9,932 bases of DNA from Bryobacterales bacterium. Lineage in GTDB: Bacteria; Acidobacteriota; Terriglobia; Bryobacterales; Bryobacteraceae. A model generated the notes under the pieces. The model was not told the DNA's origin. It searched no databases and saw nothing but the letters and a program-made list of their open reading frames with translations. The stretch spans positions 14,143 through 24,074 of the forward strand of contig DOZZ01000068.1 in NCBI GenBank assembly GCA_003517725.1, in the 5' to 3' direction. Below are positions 1 to 5,963 of this stretch, in pieces. Position numbers and translations under genes: made by a program. Each line of letters begins with the position of its first letter. Within the stretch, counting starts at the first letter, position 1.

Positions 1-1398
1 GGACACCTCATCTACGACCTGGCGCAAGGAGCCTGGGACATTCCCGCCCTGCGAACCTTGCTGGAAGCGCTGCTACTGGAAAATCAAGCCTTTGACGAGT
101 TCGAGCTGGAGCCCGAATTTCCGCGAGCCGGACGCAAGATTCTGCTGATGAACGCGCGGCGGCTGCATGGCGGTGAAATGATTTTGCTGTCCATAGCGGA
201 CATTACGGCGCACCGCAATGCCGAGACTGCCTTGCGCCGCGTGCAGGATGAACTGCGCCAGGGACAAAAGATGGAAGCCATCGGCCGCCTGGCGGGCGGC
301 GTGGCGCACGACTTCAACAACATGCTGACGGGCATTCTGGGTTTCAGCGAAATGTTGATGGAGAGCTTGCGGGAAGGCACGGACGCCTTCCACCAGGCGG
401 GCGAGATCAAGAAAGCCGGCGAGCGGGCCGCCACCCTGACCCACCAGTTGCTGGCATTCAGCCGGCGCCAGGTGCTGCACCCGCACGTGCTCAGTTTGAA
501 CACCGTGATTCTGGAACTGGAGCAGATGTTGCACCGGCTGATCGGCGATGACATTGCGCTCGAGAAAGTTCTGGGAGAGGGGCTGTGGCCGGTGCATGCC
601 GACCCGGGCCAGATGAGCCAGGTGATTCTGAATCTGGCGCTGAATGCGCGGGATGCCATGCCGCACGGGGGCATGCTGACTATTCGTACCGGGAACACGC
701 ACGTGGAGCCCACCGGGGAGCGCCCGCGCGGCCTGGCGCCCGGCAGCTATGTGAGCCTGGCGGTGACCGATTCCGGCACGGGCATGGACCCGGAGACGCA
801 AGGGCACATCTTTGAGCCTTTTTACACCACCAAACCCGAGGGTTCAGGCACCGGCCTGGGCTTGGCGACCGTCTTCGGGATTGTGGAGCAGAGCGGCGGC
901 AGCATTCACTTCGCCAGTGAGCTCAACCGAGGGACCACCTTTTGGGTCGATTTTCCGCGGATCGAAGCAGGTCCCGCAACCGTGGCGCCACACGCCCGCG
1001 CCGCCATGCCCAGAGGCACCGAAACGGTGCTGGTAGTGGAAGATGAGGCTGTGGTGCGCGGGCTGGCGGTACGCATCCTCAAACGGCAGGGTTACACAGT
1101 GCTGGAGGCGGCCGACGCCAGCGAAGGGCTGGCGATGTGCCAGTCGCGTCCTCTTGGGATCGATCTGCTGGTGACCGACGTGGTGATGCCGGGCGGGCTG
1201 AACGGGCGGCAACTGGCGGATCAGGCCGTGACCCTTTGCACGGGCCTGCGGGTGCTGCTGATGTCGGGCTACACCACCGACGCGCTGGTGCACTACGGCA
1301 TCGAGAAGGGCGCGCCCTTTTTGCAAAAGCCGTTCTCCCTGCAGCAACTGGCCGGCAAGGTGCGCGAGGTGCTCGATTTGCCCGATGGAGCATGCTGA
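1..1398 (+). CDS. Hybrid sensor histidine kinase with C-terminal receiver (5' end outside window)
   Basis: The frame is open from base 1, so the gene starts upstream. The first roughly 75 visible codons resemble the PAS module found in CheB/CheR-linked sensor kinases (a 'WDIPALR' segment, later 'LLSIADIT'). A dimerisation/phosphoacceptor helix follows, with the H-box 'GGVAHDFNN' and its phospho-His at 307-309. The HATPase domain shows an N-box near 631-654 (NLALNARDA), a D-box at 769-786 (DSGTGM), an F-box at 811-831 (FEPFYTT) and a G-rich box at 841-867 (GSGTGLGLA). The C-terminal receiver, about 1021-1380, has the acidic pocket E-D-E at 1039-1047, the phosphoacceptor Asp at 1177-1179 (TDVVMPG), Ser at 1264 and the conserved Lys at 1327-1329 (QKPF). 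All catalytic residues are present, so it should autophosphorylate and pass phosphate to its own receiver. No transmembrane segment is visible in this part. The signal sensed cannot be told. Its stop overlaps the start of the redoxin gene, which suggests cotranscription. Confidence 0.93.
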   Translation, partial: GHLIYDLAQGAWDIPALRTLLEALLLENQAFDEFELEPEFPRAGRKILLMNARRLHGGEMILLSIADITAHRNAETALRRVQDELRQGQKMEAIGRLAGGVAHDFNNMLTGILGFSEMLMESLREGTDAFHQAGEIKKAGERAATLTHQLLAFSRRQVLHPHVLSLNTVILELEQMLHRLIGDDIALEKVLGEGLWPVHADPGQMSQVILNLALNARDAMPHGGMLTIRTGNTHVEPTGERPRGLAPGSYVSLAVTDSGTGMDPETQGHIFEPFYTTKPEGSGTGLGLATVFGIVEQSGGSIHFASELNRGTTFWVDFPRIEAGPATVAPHARAAMPRGTETVLVVEDEAVVRGLAVRILKRQGYTVLEAADASEGLAMCQSRPLGIDLLVTDVVMPGGLNGRQLADQAVTLCTGLRVLLMSGYTTDALVHYGIEKGAPFLQKPFSLQQLAGKVREVLDLPDGAC

Positions 1399-1856
1399 GC
1401 GCGGCGGAACAGGCTCCCGATTTCACGCTGGCGGCGTGGCACGGGCCGGACGTGGCCCTGTCGGCGTTATGGCAGGACAGGCCGGTGCTGCTGGCCTTCT
1501 TCAAAGTGTCGTGCCCCACCTGCCAGCTCACTTTTCCGTATCTGGAGCGCATTCATCGCGGGCAGCAGGGTCCGCGGCTGATCGCCATTTCGCAGGACAA
1601 TGCCGTCCAGACCGCCGCTTTTCAGCGCGAGTTTGGCATCAGCATGGCGACGCTGCTCGACGCGGCGCCTGGCTATGCGGTCAGCAGCGCATTTGGCATC
1701 ACCAGCGTGCCCAGCCTGTTTTTGGTGGGTGCCGGCGGGCGCATTGTCTGGAGCGAAGCGGGCTTTGACCGCGCCCGGCTGACGGACCTGGGGCGCGAGG
1801 CAGGCGTCGAAACCTTCGCGCCAGGAGATCGCGCGCCAGCCTTCCAACCGGGTTGA
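1392..1856 (+). CDS. Thioredoxin-fold redoxin (AhpC/TSA or TlpA-like), CPTC active site; possible selenoprotein
   Basis: A protein of 154 aa if the TGA at 1854-1856 is a stop. It starts at ATG 1392, overlapping the kinase TGA (1396-1398) in ATGCTGA, with no good Shine-Dalgarno, so translational coupling is likely. The N-terminal 'APDFTL' is typical of the peroxiredoxin/TlpA superfamily. The redox motif C41-P-T-C44 follows a predicted beta strand (LLAFFKVS). The cis-proline loop is at about V106-P107 (SVPSLFLV), and 'AISQD' sits in the middle of the fold. No signal peptide is visible, so a cytoplasmic thiol-disulfide or peroxide-reducing role is likely; the substrate is unknown. The end is odd: the protein stops at 'PAFQPG', and the frame continues past TGA as S-A-K-N-Q and so on to TAA at 1902-1904, with a strong hairpin in that stretch. 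If TGA is read as selenocysteine, the protein is 170 aa and ends at 1904. The redoxin identity is secure; the exact subfamily is not. Confidence 0.88.
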   Translation: MLSAAEQAPDFTLAAWHGPDVALSALWQDRPVLLAFFKVSCPTCQLTFPYLERIHRGQQGPRLIAISQDNAVQTAAFQREFGISMATLLDAAPGYAVSSAFGITSVPSLFLVGAGGRIVWSEAGFDRARLTDLGREAGVETFAPGDRAPAFQPG

Positions 1857-1867
1857 AGCGCGAAGAA

Positions 1868-1891
1868 CCAGGGCTCCCGGCGGGAGCCTGG
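1868..1891 (+). promoter_or_regulatory. Stem-loop just after in-frame TGA; candidate bacterial SECIS element
   Basis: The arms CCAGG-(bulged G)-CTCCC and GGGAG-CCTGG form two 5-bp helices separated by one bulged G at 1873, closed by a GGC triloop at 1879-1881. The loop begins 22 nt after the TGA at 1854-1856. Known bacterial SECIS elements lie directly downstream of UGA, with a short apical loop carrying a G in its first two positions, and this hairpin fits that description. No T tract follows it on either strand, so an intrinsic terminator is unlikely. The SECIS reading is inference; a translation-termination or mRNA-stability hairpin is the alternative. Confidence 0.5.
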
Positions 1892-1899
1892 CACGCTAC

Positions 1900-1905
1900 G
1901 ATAAT
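1900..1905 (+). promoter_or_regulatory. Possible -10 element (GATAAT) for nuoI, leaderless arrangement
   Basis: GATAAT matches the bacterial -10 consensus TATAAT at 5 of 6 positions. It ends 5 nt before the nuoI ATG at 1911, so a transcript initiated from it would begin at or next to the start codon. No purine-rich Shine-Dalgarno sequence is present at a usable distance before that ATG, which agrees with a leaderless mRNA. No convincing -35 hexamer is seen 16-18 bp upstream, so this is only a weak call. Confidence 0.3.
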
Positions 1906-1910
1906 AGAGC

Positions 1911-2411
1911 ATGGCGAATCCGATCGAAGAAGTACTGGGCACGGCTGCGTCTATCGCCAAGGGCATGGGCGTCACGCTGAGGGAGATGCTGTCTCCCACT
2001 GTGACCGAGAATTATCCCGACGAGCCGCCTAAGTTCGAAGAGCGTTTTCGCGGCGTGCATGTGCTGCAGCGCGATGAAAACGGCATGGAAAAATGCGTGG
2101 CCTGTTTTCTGTGCGCGGCGGCCTGCCCGGCCAACTGCATTTATATCGAGGCGGCCGAGAACACCGAGCTGGTGCGCATCAGCGGCGGCGAACGCTATGC
2201 CAAGGTCTACAACATCGACTACAACCGGTGCATTTTCTGCGGCTATTGCGTGGAGGCCTGCCCCACCGACGCGATTACGCACGGCCACGGTTTTGAAGTC
2301 GCGAGCTACAACACGGCGACGCTGATTAAGCGTAAGGAAGACATGCTGGCGCCCATTCCGCCCGGCGCGCATGCACCTGTGATTGTGCCGCAACAACCGG
2401 CAGGGCATTAG
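1911..2411 (+). CDS. nuoI: NADH-quinone oxidoreductase subunit I (2x[4Fe-4S] ferredoxin type)
   Basis: A 166-aa protein. After an N-terminal amphipathic stretch it has a 'YPDEPPKFEERFRG' segment typical of NuoI, which joins the peripheral arm of complex I to the membrane arm. It then has two ferredoxin motifs: C62-x2-C65-x2-C68-x3-C72-P and C107-x2-C110-x2-C113-x3-C117-P. These eight cysteines would bind two [4Fe-4S] clusters (N6a and N6b in complex I) that carry electrons towards the quinone-site cluster. The length is slightly below the usual 160-180-aa range midpoint, and the C-terminal tail (after 'KEDML') is Pro/Ala-rich. No other nuo gene lies in the window, so it sits outside a nuo cluster. 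The ATG at 1911 has no clear ribosome binding site. NuoI is the best call; another polyferredoxin-type electron carrier of the same shape cannot be fully excluded. Confidence 0.9.
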   Translation: MANPIEEVLGTAASIAKGMGVTLREMLSPTVTENYPDEPPKFEERFRGVHVLQRDENGMEKCVACFLCAAACPANCIYIEAAENTELVRISGGERYAKVYNIDYNRCIFCGYCVEACPTDAITHGHGFEVASYNTATLIKRKEDMLAPIPPGAHAPVIVPQQPAGH

Positions 2412-2425
2412 AGGCGGGGATCGGC

Positions 2426-2587
2426 GTGGAGTTCCGTGTGAAAGTCGAATACGATGCGGAGACTCAGAGCTACTCGGCAATGTGTCCGGAACTGCCGGGC
2501 TGCGCTTCAGCTGGGGATACGGAAGCCGAAGCACGCGAGGGCTTGGAGGAAGCTATTCGCCTTTACCTGCAGCCATCTGCGATTTGA
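2426..2587 (+). CDS. Short HicB-like antitoxin-family protein, orphan
   Basis: A 53-aa ORF that starts at GTG 2426 behind a strong purine-rich site (GGGGA at 2416-2420, spacing 5), 14 nt after the nuoI stop. The sequence has the HicB-like signature: an initial beta strand (EFRVKVEYD), then 'SYSAMCPELPGC', a 'GDTEAEA' turn, and an amphipathic helix ending 'EEAIRLYL'. Proteins of this family usually act as antitoxins of HicA RNA-cleaving toxins, or occur as orphans of unknown function. Here the protein stops four residues after 'LYLQ', whereas relatives I know usually run about 65-75 aa, so the tail is short or truncated. No HicA-like ORF (small, basic, with a G-S-H motif) is found beside it. 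The family assignment is fairly firm; function as an antitoxin is doubtful. Confidence 0.72.
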   Translation: MEFRVKVEYDAETQSYSAMCPELPGCASAGDTEAEAREGLEEAIRLYLQPSAI

Positions 2588-2717
2588 ACCAGACCCCATT
2601 CTGCCCTCGGGAAACGCCGCCCACAAGAACGATGGGCCGCGCCACACGGACGTTTGCCGTTGCCGGGAACTAAAGGCCGGTTAGCGGAAACTGTTGTTTG
2701 ATCTTTCGGCCTGCCAC
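2588..2717. other. Non-coding tail between hicB-like gene and terminator
   Basis: No convincing gene is seen on either strand in these roughly 130 bases. Plus-strand frames are open here, but their translations match no family I recognise and have no start signals. A +1 frame after the hicB-like stop continues as 'FEPDPILPSG', which might be a decayed HicB tail; this is weak. No intrinsic terminator for the plus-strand genes was found. Confidence 0.5.
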
Positions 2718-2764
2718 AAAAAAAATCTCGTGTATGCCGGACAGCTTCTCCGGCATACACGAGA
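2718..2764 (-). terminator. Intrinsic terminator of the spc-alpha ribosomal protein operon
   Basis: A perfect inverted repeat: the arms at 2726-2740 and 2750-2764 give 15 bp, with a 9-nt loop at 2741-2749. On the minus strand the hairpin is followed at once by eight T (complement of A8 at 2718-2725). It begins 25 nt downstream of the rplQ stop, as expected for the end of the operon. On the plus strand no T tract follows the hairpin, so it is a one-way terminator. Confidence 0.95.
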
Positions 2765-2789
2765 ACTTAAATCAACAACTTCCGACTGT

Positions 2790-3230
2790 CTATGCTTCCG
2801 GCGCTTCGCCTTCGCGCTGCGCTTTGAGGCGCTCTTCGCGGCGCTTGGCGCGCTCTTCCGAGCGCTTCACCAGCTCCGAGCCCACCAATTCGATGATGGC
2901 CTGCTCGGCGCCGTCGCCCTTGCGCACGCCCAACCGCACAATACGCGTGTAGCCGCCGTTGCGCTGGCCAAAGCGCGCGCCCAGCGTGTCGAACAGCTTC
3001 TTCACCGAGCCGGGGCTGTTTAGAAAAGCCGCCGCCTGCCGCCGCGCGTGCAGCGTGTCGCGCTTGCCCAGCGTGATCATGTTGTCCACCAGCCCCTTGA
3101 TGGCCTTGGCCTTGGGCACCGTGGTGACCACGCGCTCGTGTTCGATGACGCTGGTGACCAGGTTCTTGAGGAGTGAGTTGCGCGCCCCGACGTCGCGCTT
3201 GAGTTTGAAGGTGCCGACCCGATGTCTCAT
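2790..3230 (-). CDS. rplQ: 50S ribosomal protein L17
   Basis: A 146-aa protein with the unmistakable L17 start '[13 protein letters not shown]', then '[18 protein letters not shown]', the '[18 protein letters not shown]' helix and '[24 protein letters not shown]' strands. L17 sits near the polypeptide exit tunnel of the large subunit. A charged C-terminal tail (about residues 122-146, rich in Glu, Arg and Lys) extends beyond the conserved core; such tails vary among bacteria. Its ATG lies 7 nt after the rpoA stop, with GGGA just upstream, so translation is probably coupled to rpoA. It is the last gene of the alpha operon and is followed by the intrinsic terminator. Confidence 0.98.
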   Translation of the reverse strand: MRHRVGTFKLKRDVGARNSLLKNLVTSVIEHERVVTTVPKAKAIKGLVDNMITLGKRDTLHARRQAAAFLNSPGSVKKLFDTLGARFGQRNGGYTRIVRLGVRKGDGAEQAIIELVGSELVKRSEERAKRREERLKAQREGEAPEA

Positions 3231-3237
3231 CGTTTCC

Positions 3238-4266
3238 CTATTCGAACTGCTGGCCTTCGGCTTCGAGTTCGGCGGCTACCTGTGACGGCGGCGGCGCGAC
3301 CAGGCGGCCGGTGGCATCCGGACGCATACCCAGCGCCAAGCCCATGGTGTGCAGAATTTCCTTGATCTCGTTGAGCGACTTGCGGCCAAAGTTCTTGGTC
3401 CGCAGCATCTCGGCTTCACTCTTCTGCACCAGTTCGCCGATGGTCTGGATATTGGCGTTCTTCAGGCAATTGTAGGAGCGCACCGAAAGCTCCAGCTCTT
3501 CAACCGAGCGGTTGAGCTGGTCGCCCATCTTGTCCATGCCGCGCTCGCTCGGCTCGTCGGCGGCTTCGGGCAGCTCTTCGAAGTTGATAAAGATCGTCAT
3601 GTGATCTTTCACCAGCTTGGCGGCGAACCCGATGGCGTCCTGCGGCGAAACGGCGCCGTTGGTCCACACTTCAAGCGTCAGCTTGTCGTAATCGGTCATC
3701 TGACCGAGGCGCGCGGCCTCGACGTTGTAGTTGACCTTGCGCACCGGCGAATGCACGGAATCGATCGGGATGAAGCCGATGGCCAGGTCTTCATCGAAAT
3801 TCTTGTCCGCGCTGACATAACCGCGGCCCGACTTGATGCGCATCTCGACGTTGAGCTTGCCGCCTTCGCTGACGGTCGCGACGTGCAGGTTGCGGTCCAG
3901 CACTTCGACGTCGGCATCGGTCTGGATCTGGCCGGAGAGCACTTCACCCGGCTGGTCCACCACGATACGCACGGTTTTGACGCCCTCGCCCATCACCTTG
4001 AACGGAATCTGCTTCAGGTTCAGGATGATGTCGGTGGCATCTTCAACCACGCCCGGAATGGGGCTGAACTCATGTTCCACGCCCTCGATGCGGACGGCCG
4101 TGATGGCCGCGCCTTCAATCGAACTAAGCAGCACGCGGCGCAGGCTGTTGCCGATGGTGGTGCCGAAGCCGCGCTGGAACGGCTGCGCGGTGAACTGGCC
4201 GAAGCGCTCGGTCAGGGTGTCGGTATTGGACACCAGACGTTTGGGTTTTTGGAAGCCCTTGTACAT
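3238..4266 (-). CDS. rpoA: DNA-directed RNA polymerase subunit alpha
   Basis: A 342-aa protein. The N-terminal domain (to about residue 235) drives alpha dimerisation and assembly with beta and beta'; it shows '[17 protein letters not shown]' and '[24 protein letters not shown]', both hallmarks. The C-terminal domain starts near residue 252 ([18 protein letters not shown]). It keeps the Arg at about 263 and Asn at about 266 that correspond to the E. coli DNA-contacting R265 and N268, followed by 'IGELVQ', '[14 protein letters not shown]' and 'GLALGM'. A tail of nearly 30 residues rich in Pro, Ala and Glu follows the CTD. The ATG has a good ribosome binding site (AGAGG, complement of 4275-4279, spacing 8). 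A large hairpin separates it from rpsD upstream. Operon position is canonical. Confidence 0.99.
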   Translation of the reverse strand: MYKGFQKPKRLVSNTDTLTERFGQFTAQPFQRGFGTTIGNSLRRVLLSSIEGAAITAVRIEGVEHEFSPIPGVVEDATDIILNLKQIPFKVMGEGVKTVRIVVDQPGEVLSGQIQTDADVEVLDRNLHVATVSEGGKLNVEMRIKSGRGYVSADKNFDEDLAIGFIPIDSVHSPVRKVNYNVEAARLGQMTDYDKLTLEVWTNGAVSPQDAIGFAAKLVKDHMTIFINFEELPEAADEPSERGMDKMGDQLNRSVEELELSVRSYNCLKNANIQTIGELVQKSEAEMLRTKNFGRKSLNEIKEILHTMGLALGMRPDATGRLVAPPPSQVAAELEAEGQQFE

Positions 4267-4287
4267 AGTTGATACCTCTTTTGACGC

Positions 4288-4323
4288 GGCGCGGCGTCCG
4301 GAGGCTTCCGGAATCGCCGCGCC
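4288..4323 (-). promoter_or_regulatory. Long hairpin in the rpsD-rpoA intergenic region
   Basis: The arms 4288-4296 and 4315-4323 are perfect 9-bp complements (GGCGCGGCG with CGCCGCGCC). Inside, TCCGG at 4297-4301 pairs with CCGGA at 4308-4312, with a 2-nt bulge at 4313-4314 and a 6-nt loop at 4302-4307. No T run follows on the minus strand; the next bases lead into the rpoA ribosome binding site. It may act as an RNA processing or stabilising site, a partial attenuator, or a protein-binding site that sets rpoA output relative to the ribosomal proteins. The structure is certain on paper; the function is unknown. Confidence 0.6.
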
Positions 4324-4332
4324 AGGCGGTCT

Positions 4333-4965
4333 TTACTTGCTATACAACTCGACGATCAATTGTTCGTTGATCGGAATTTGCACCAGCTCGTCCCGCCGGG
4401 GCATTCCGTTGACGCGTGCTTTCAGGCCGTCGCGATCCACATCCATCCAGCCGGGCGCCGGCGCGTGTGCCGTGGCGTCCCGGGCCGAGAGTATGGTCGG
4501 GTTATTCCTGCTCGACTCGCGCACCGCCACCTCGTCGCCGGGCTTGACCACGAACGACGGAATATCCACCTTGCGGCCGTTGATCTGGATGTGGCCGTGG
4601 CGCACTACCTGGCGCGCCTGGGCGCGGCTGGTGCCGAAGCCCATGCGATAGATCACGGTGTCCAGACGCCGCTCGAGCAGGCCCAGCAGGTTTTCGCCGG
4701 TGATGCCCTTCATGTGCGCGGCCTTTTCAAAGGTATTGCGGAACTGGGTTTCGAGCAGGCCGTAGACGCGCTTGGTCTTCTGCTTCTCGCGCAACTGCAG
4801 GCCGTAGCCCACGATTTTGGCCTTACGGTCTTTGCCATGCTGCCCTGGGACGAAGTTGCGCTTTTCGATGGCGCACTTCTCGCTGTGGCAGCGCTCGCCT
4901 TTCAGGAATAGTTTCATGCCCTCGCGCCTGCACAGCCGGCAAACGGGACCTAGATAACGTGCCAA
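4333..4965 (-). CDS. rpsD: 30S ribosomal protein S4, zinc-binding (C+) form
   Basis: A 210-aa protein, the usual length. The N-terminus carries C9-x2-C12 and C26-x4-C31, the four-cysteine zinc site of C+ S4 proteins. '[13 protein letters not shown]' and '[19 protein letters not shown]' are classic S4. The S4 RNA-binding domain spans about residues 98-150 ([20 protein letters not shown], then '[17 protein letters not shown]'). S4 nucleates 16S rRNA folding and in many bacteria represses its own operon. The start is TTG, chosen because 'ARYLGP' is the conserved N-terminus and AGGAG (complement of 4973-4977) stands 7 nt upstream; no ATG is nearby in frame. A 68-nt leader separates it from rpsK, and 66 nt with a large hairpin separate it from rpoA. 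Confidence 0.98.
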   Translation of the reverse strand: MARYLGPVCRLCRREGMKLFLKGERCHSEKCAIEKRNFVPGQHGKDRKAKIVGYGLQLREKQKTKRVYGLLETQFRNTFEKAAHMKGITGENLLGLLERRLDTVIYRMGFGTSRAQARQVVRHGHIQINGRKVDIPSFVVKPGDEVAVRESSRNNPTILSARDATAHAPAPGWMDVDRDGLKARVNGMPRRDELVQIPINEQLIVELYSK

Positions 4966-4972
4966 GTAATTG

Positions 4973-4977
4973 CTCCT
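4973..4977 (-). promoter_or_regulatory. Ribosome binding site that fixes the rpsD TTG start
   Basis: The minus-strand sequence is AGGAG, preceded by a run of A, 7 nt before the TTG at 4963-4965. It is the clearest Shine-Dalgarno site in this block and supports the non-ATG start of rpsD. Confidence 0.75.
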
Positions 4978-5033
4978 TTTTTCACGTGCAGTTTACGGCC
5001 GGTGGCCTTCGTCCTGCTTCACTGCTGACTTAC

Positions 5034-5441
5034 TCAAACTCTGCGTTTCTTGGGCGCCCGGCAGCCGTTGTGCGGCATGGGGGTGGTGTCGCGGATGGAA
5101 CGTACTTCAATGCCCGCGGTACCCAGCGCGCGCACTGCCGATTCGCGGCCCGAACCCGGACCGCTGACCCGCACTTCGACGCTGCGCAGCCCCGATTCCT
5201 TGGCCTTGCCGGCAGCCGTCATGGCGGCCTGCTGCGCGGCGAACGGCGTGCCCTTGCGGGAGCCGCGGAAGCCGAGCGAACCGGCGCTCGACCAGGAGAC
5301 GGTGTTGCCCTCCTGATCCGCGATGGTCACGATGGTGTTGTTGAACGACGCCTGGATGTGCACGATGCCGTTGTGGACGACGCGCTTTTCCTTCTTCTTG
5401 AAGGACTTTTTCTTGCCGGCCTTGGCCGCTGCTTTCGCCAT
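5034..5441 (-). CDS. rpsK: 30S ribosomal protein S11
   Basis: A 135-aa protein. After a Lys/Ala-rich N-terminal extension of about 20 residues comes the conserved core: '[18 protein letters not shown]', '[19 protein letters not shown]', 'TPFAAQQAA' and the C-terminal '[20 protein letters not shown]'. S11 lies in the 30S platform and contacts the mRNA exit region. The Asn-Gly in 'PHNGC' is the site that forms isoaspartate in several bacteria. The ATG overlaps the rpsM stop by one base (TAATG), so translation is probably coupled. Length and position are normal. Confidence 0.98.
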   Translation of the reverse strand: MAKAAAKAGKKKSFKKKEKRVVHNGIVHIQASFNNTIVTIADQEGNTVSWSSAGSLGFRGSRKGTPFAAQQAAMTAAGKAKESGLRSVEVRVSGPGSGRESAVRALGTAGIEVRSIRDTTPMPHNGCRAPKKRRV

Positions 5442-5824
5442 TACTTAGCGCCTACCTTTTTCTTGTTCGCCACGGTGCCCTTGCGCGGACCCTTGCGGGT
5501 GCGGGCGTTGGTATGGGTACGCTGGCCGCGCACCGGCAGTCCGCGGCGATGCCGCAGCCCGCGGTAGGAGCCCATTTCGATGTGCCGCTTGATGTTGAGC
5601 GAAACTTCTTTGCGCAGATCGCCCTCCACCGCGCCTTCCTCTTCGAGCAGGTTGCGGACGCGCTGGACTTCCTCTTCGCTCAGGTCGCCGACCTTCTTAT
5701 CGAAGTCGATCCCGCAGCGGTGCAACAGGGACTTCGACCGCGTGCGGCCAACGCCATAAATGTAAGTCAGGCCAATCTCGGCTCTTTTTCGGGGCGGCAG
5801 ATCTACGCCGGCAATACGTGCCAT
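5441..5824 (-). CDS. rpsM: 30S ribosomal protein S13
   Basis: A 127-aa protein that starts '[26 protein letters not shown]' (shown in part), the S13 hallmark, with a helix-two-turns-helix region and the C-terminal '[20 protein letters not shown]' and 'RKG' segment. The basic Lys-rich tail reaches towards the P-site tRNA. S13 sits in the 30S head and bridges to 50S. The ATG has a purine-rich site GAGGA 4 nt upstream, inside the 9-nt gap after rpmJ. The TAA overlaps the rpsK ATG by one base. This is the first gene of the alpha-operon part. No alpha-operon leader pseudoknot of the E. coli kind could be placed, since the gap to rpmJ is too short. Confidence 0.98.
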   Translation of the reverse strand: MARIAGVDLPPRKRAEIGLTYIYGVGRTRSKSLLHRCGIDFDKKVGDLSEEEVQRVRNLLEEEGAVEGDLRKEVSLNIKRHIEMGSYRGLRHRRGLPVRGQRTHTNARTRKGPRKGTVANKKKVGAK

Positions 5825-5833
5825 AATTCCTCG

Positions 5834-5947
5834 TTATCCTTGACGCTGCTTGTGCTTCGGGTTGGAGCAAATGACGCGCACCACGCCCTCGCGGTGGATC
5901 ACCTTGCACTTATCACACATCTTTTTTACTGAAGCGCGAACTTTCAT
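5834..5947 (-). CDS. rpmJ: 50S ribosomal protein L36, zinc-binding (C+) form
   Basis: A 37-aa protein read from the minus strand: it begins '[17 protein letters not shown]' and ends '[11 protein letters not shown]'. C11, C14, C27 and H32 form the C-x2-C-x12-C-x4-H zinc ribbon of C+ L36, a small protein of the large subunit near the peptidyl transferase region. The length matches the standard form. It lies between infA (16-nt gap) and rpsM (9-nt gap), its canonical place. The C+ form of L36 together with the C+ form of S4 suggests no zinc-sparing paralogue is used at this locus. Confidence 0.97.
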   Translation of the reverse strand: MKVRASVKKMCDKCKVIHREGVVRVICSNPKHKQRQG

Positions 5948-5963
5948 AGTTTTCTCGTACCGC

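Noticed and set aside
73..807. A 244-codon minus-strand open frame opposite the histidine kinase
   Set aside because: The plus strand carries all kinase motifs; the antisense translation is His/Gln/Arg-rich and matches nothing known to me.
1868..1891. Hairpin after the redoxin gene as an intrinsic terminator
   Set aside because: No T run follows it on the plus strand and none on the minus strand, so it lacks the second half of an intrinsic terminator.
2673..2712. AGGCCG and CGGCCT repeat as a terminator for the plus-strand genes
   Set aside because: Only 6 bp with a loop of more than 25 nt and no T tract; too weak to count.
2588..2760. A hicA toxin gene after the HicB-like gene
   Set aside because: No frame on either strand gives a small basic protein with the G-S-H pattern of HicA.
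3349..4272. A 307-codon plus-strand open frame opposite rpoA
   Set aside because: It is antisense to rpoA with low-complexity composition and no family resemblance; a shadow of the codon bias of rpoA.
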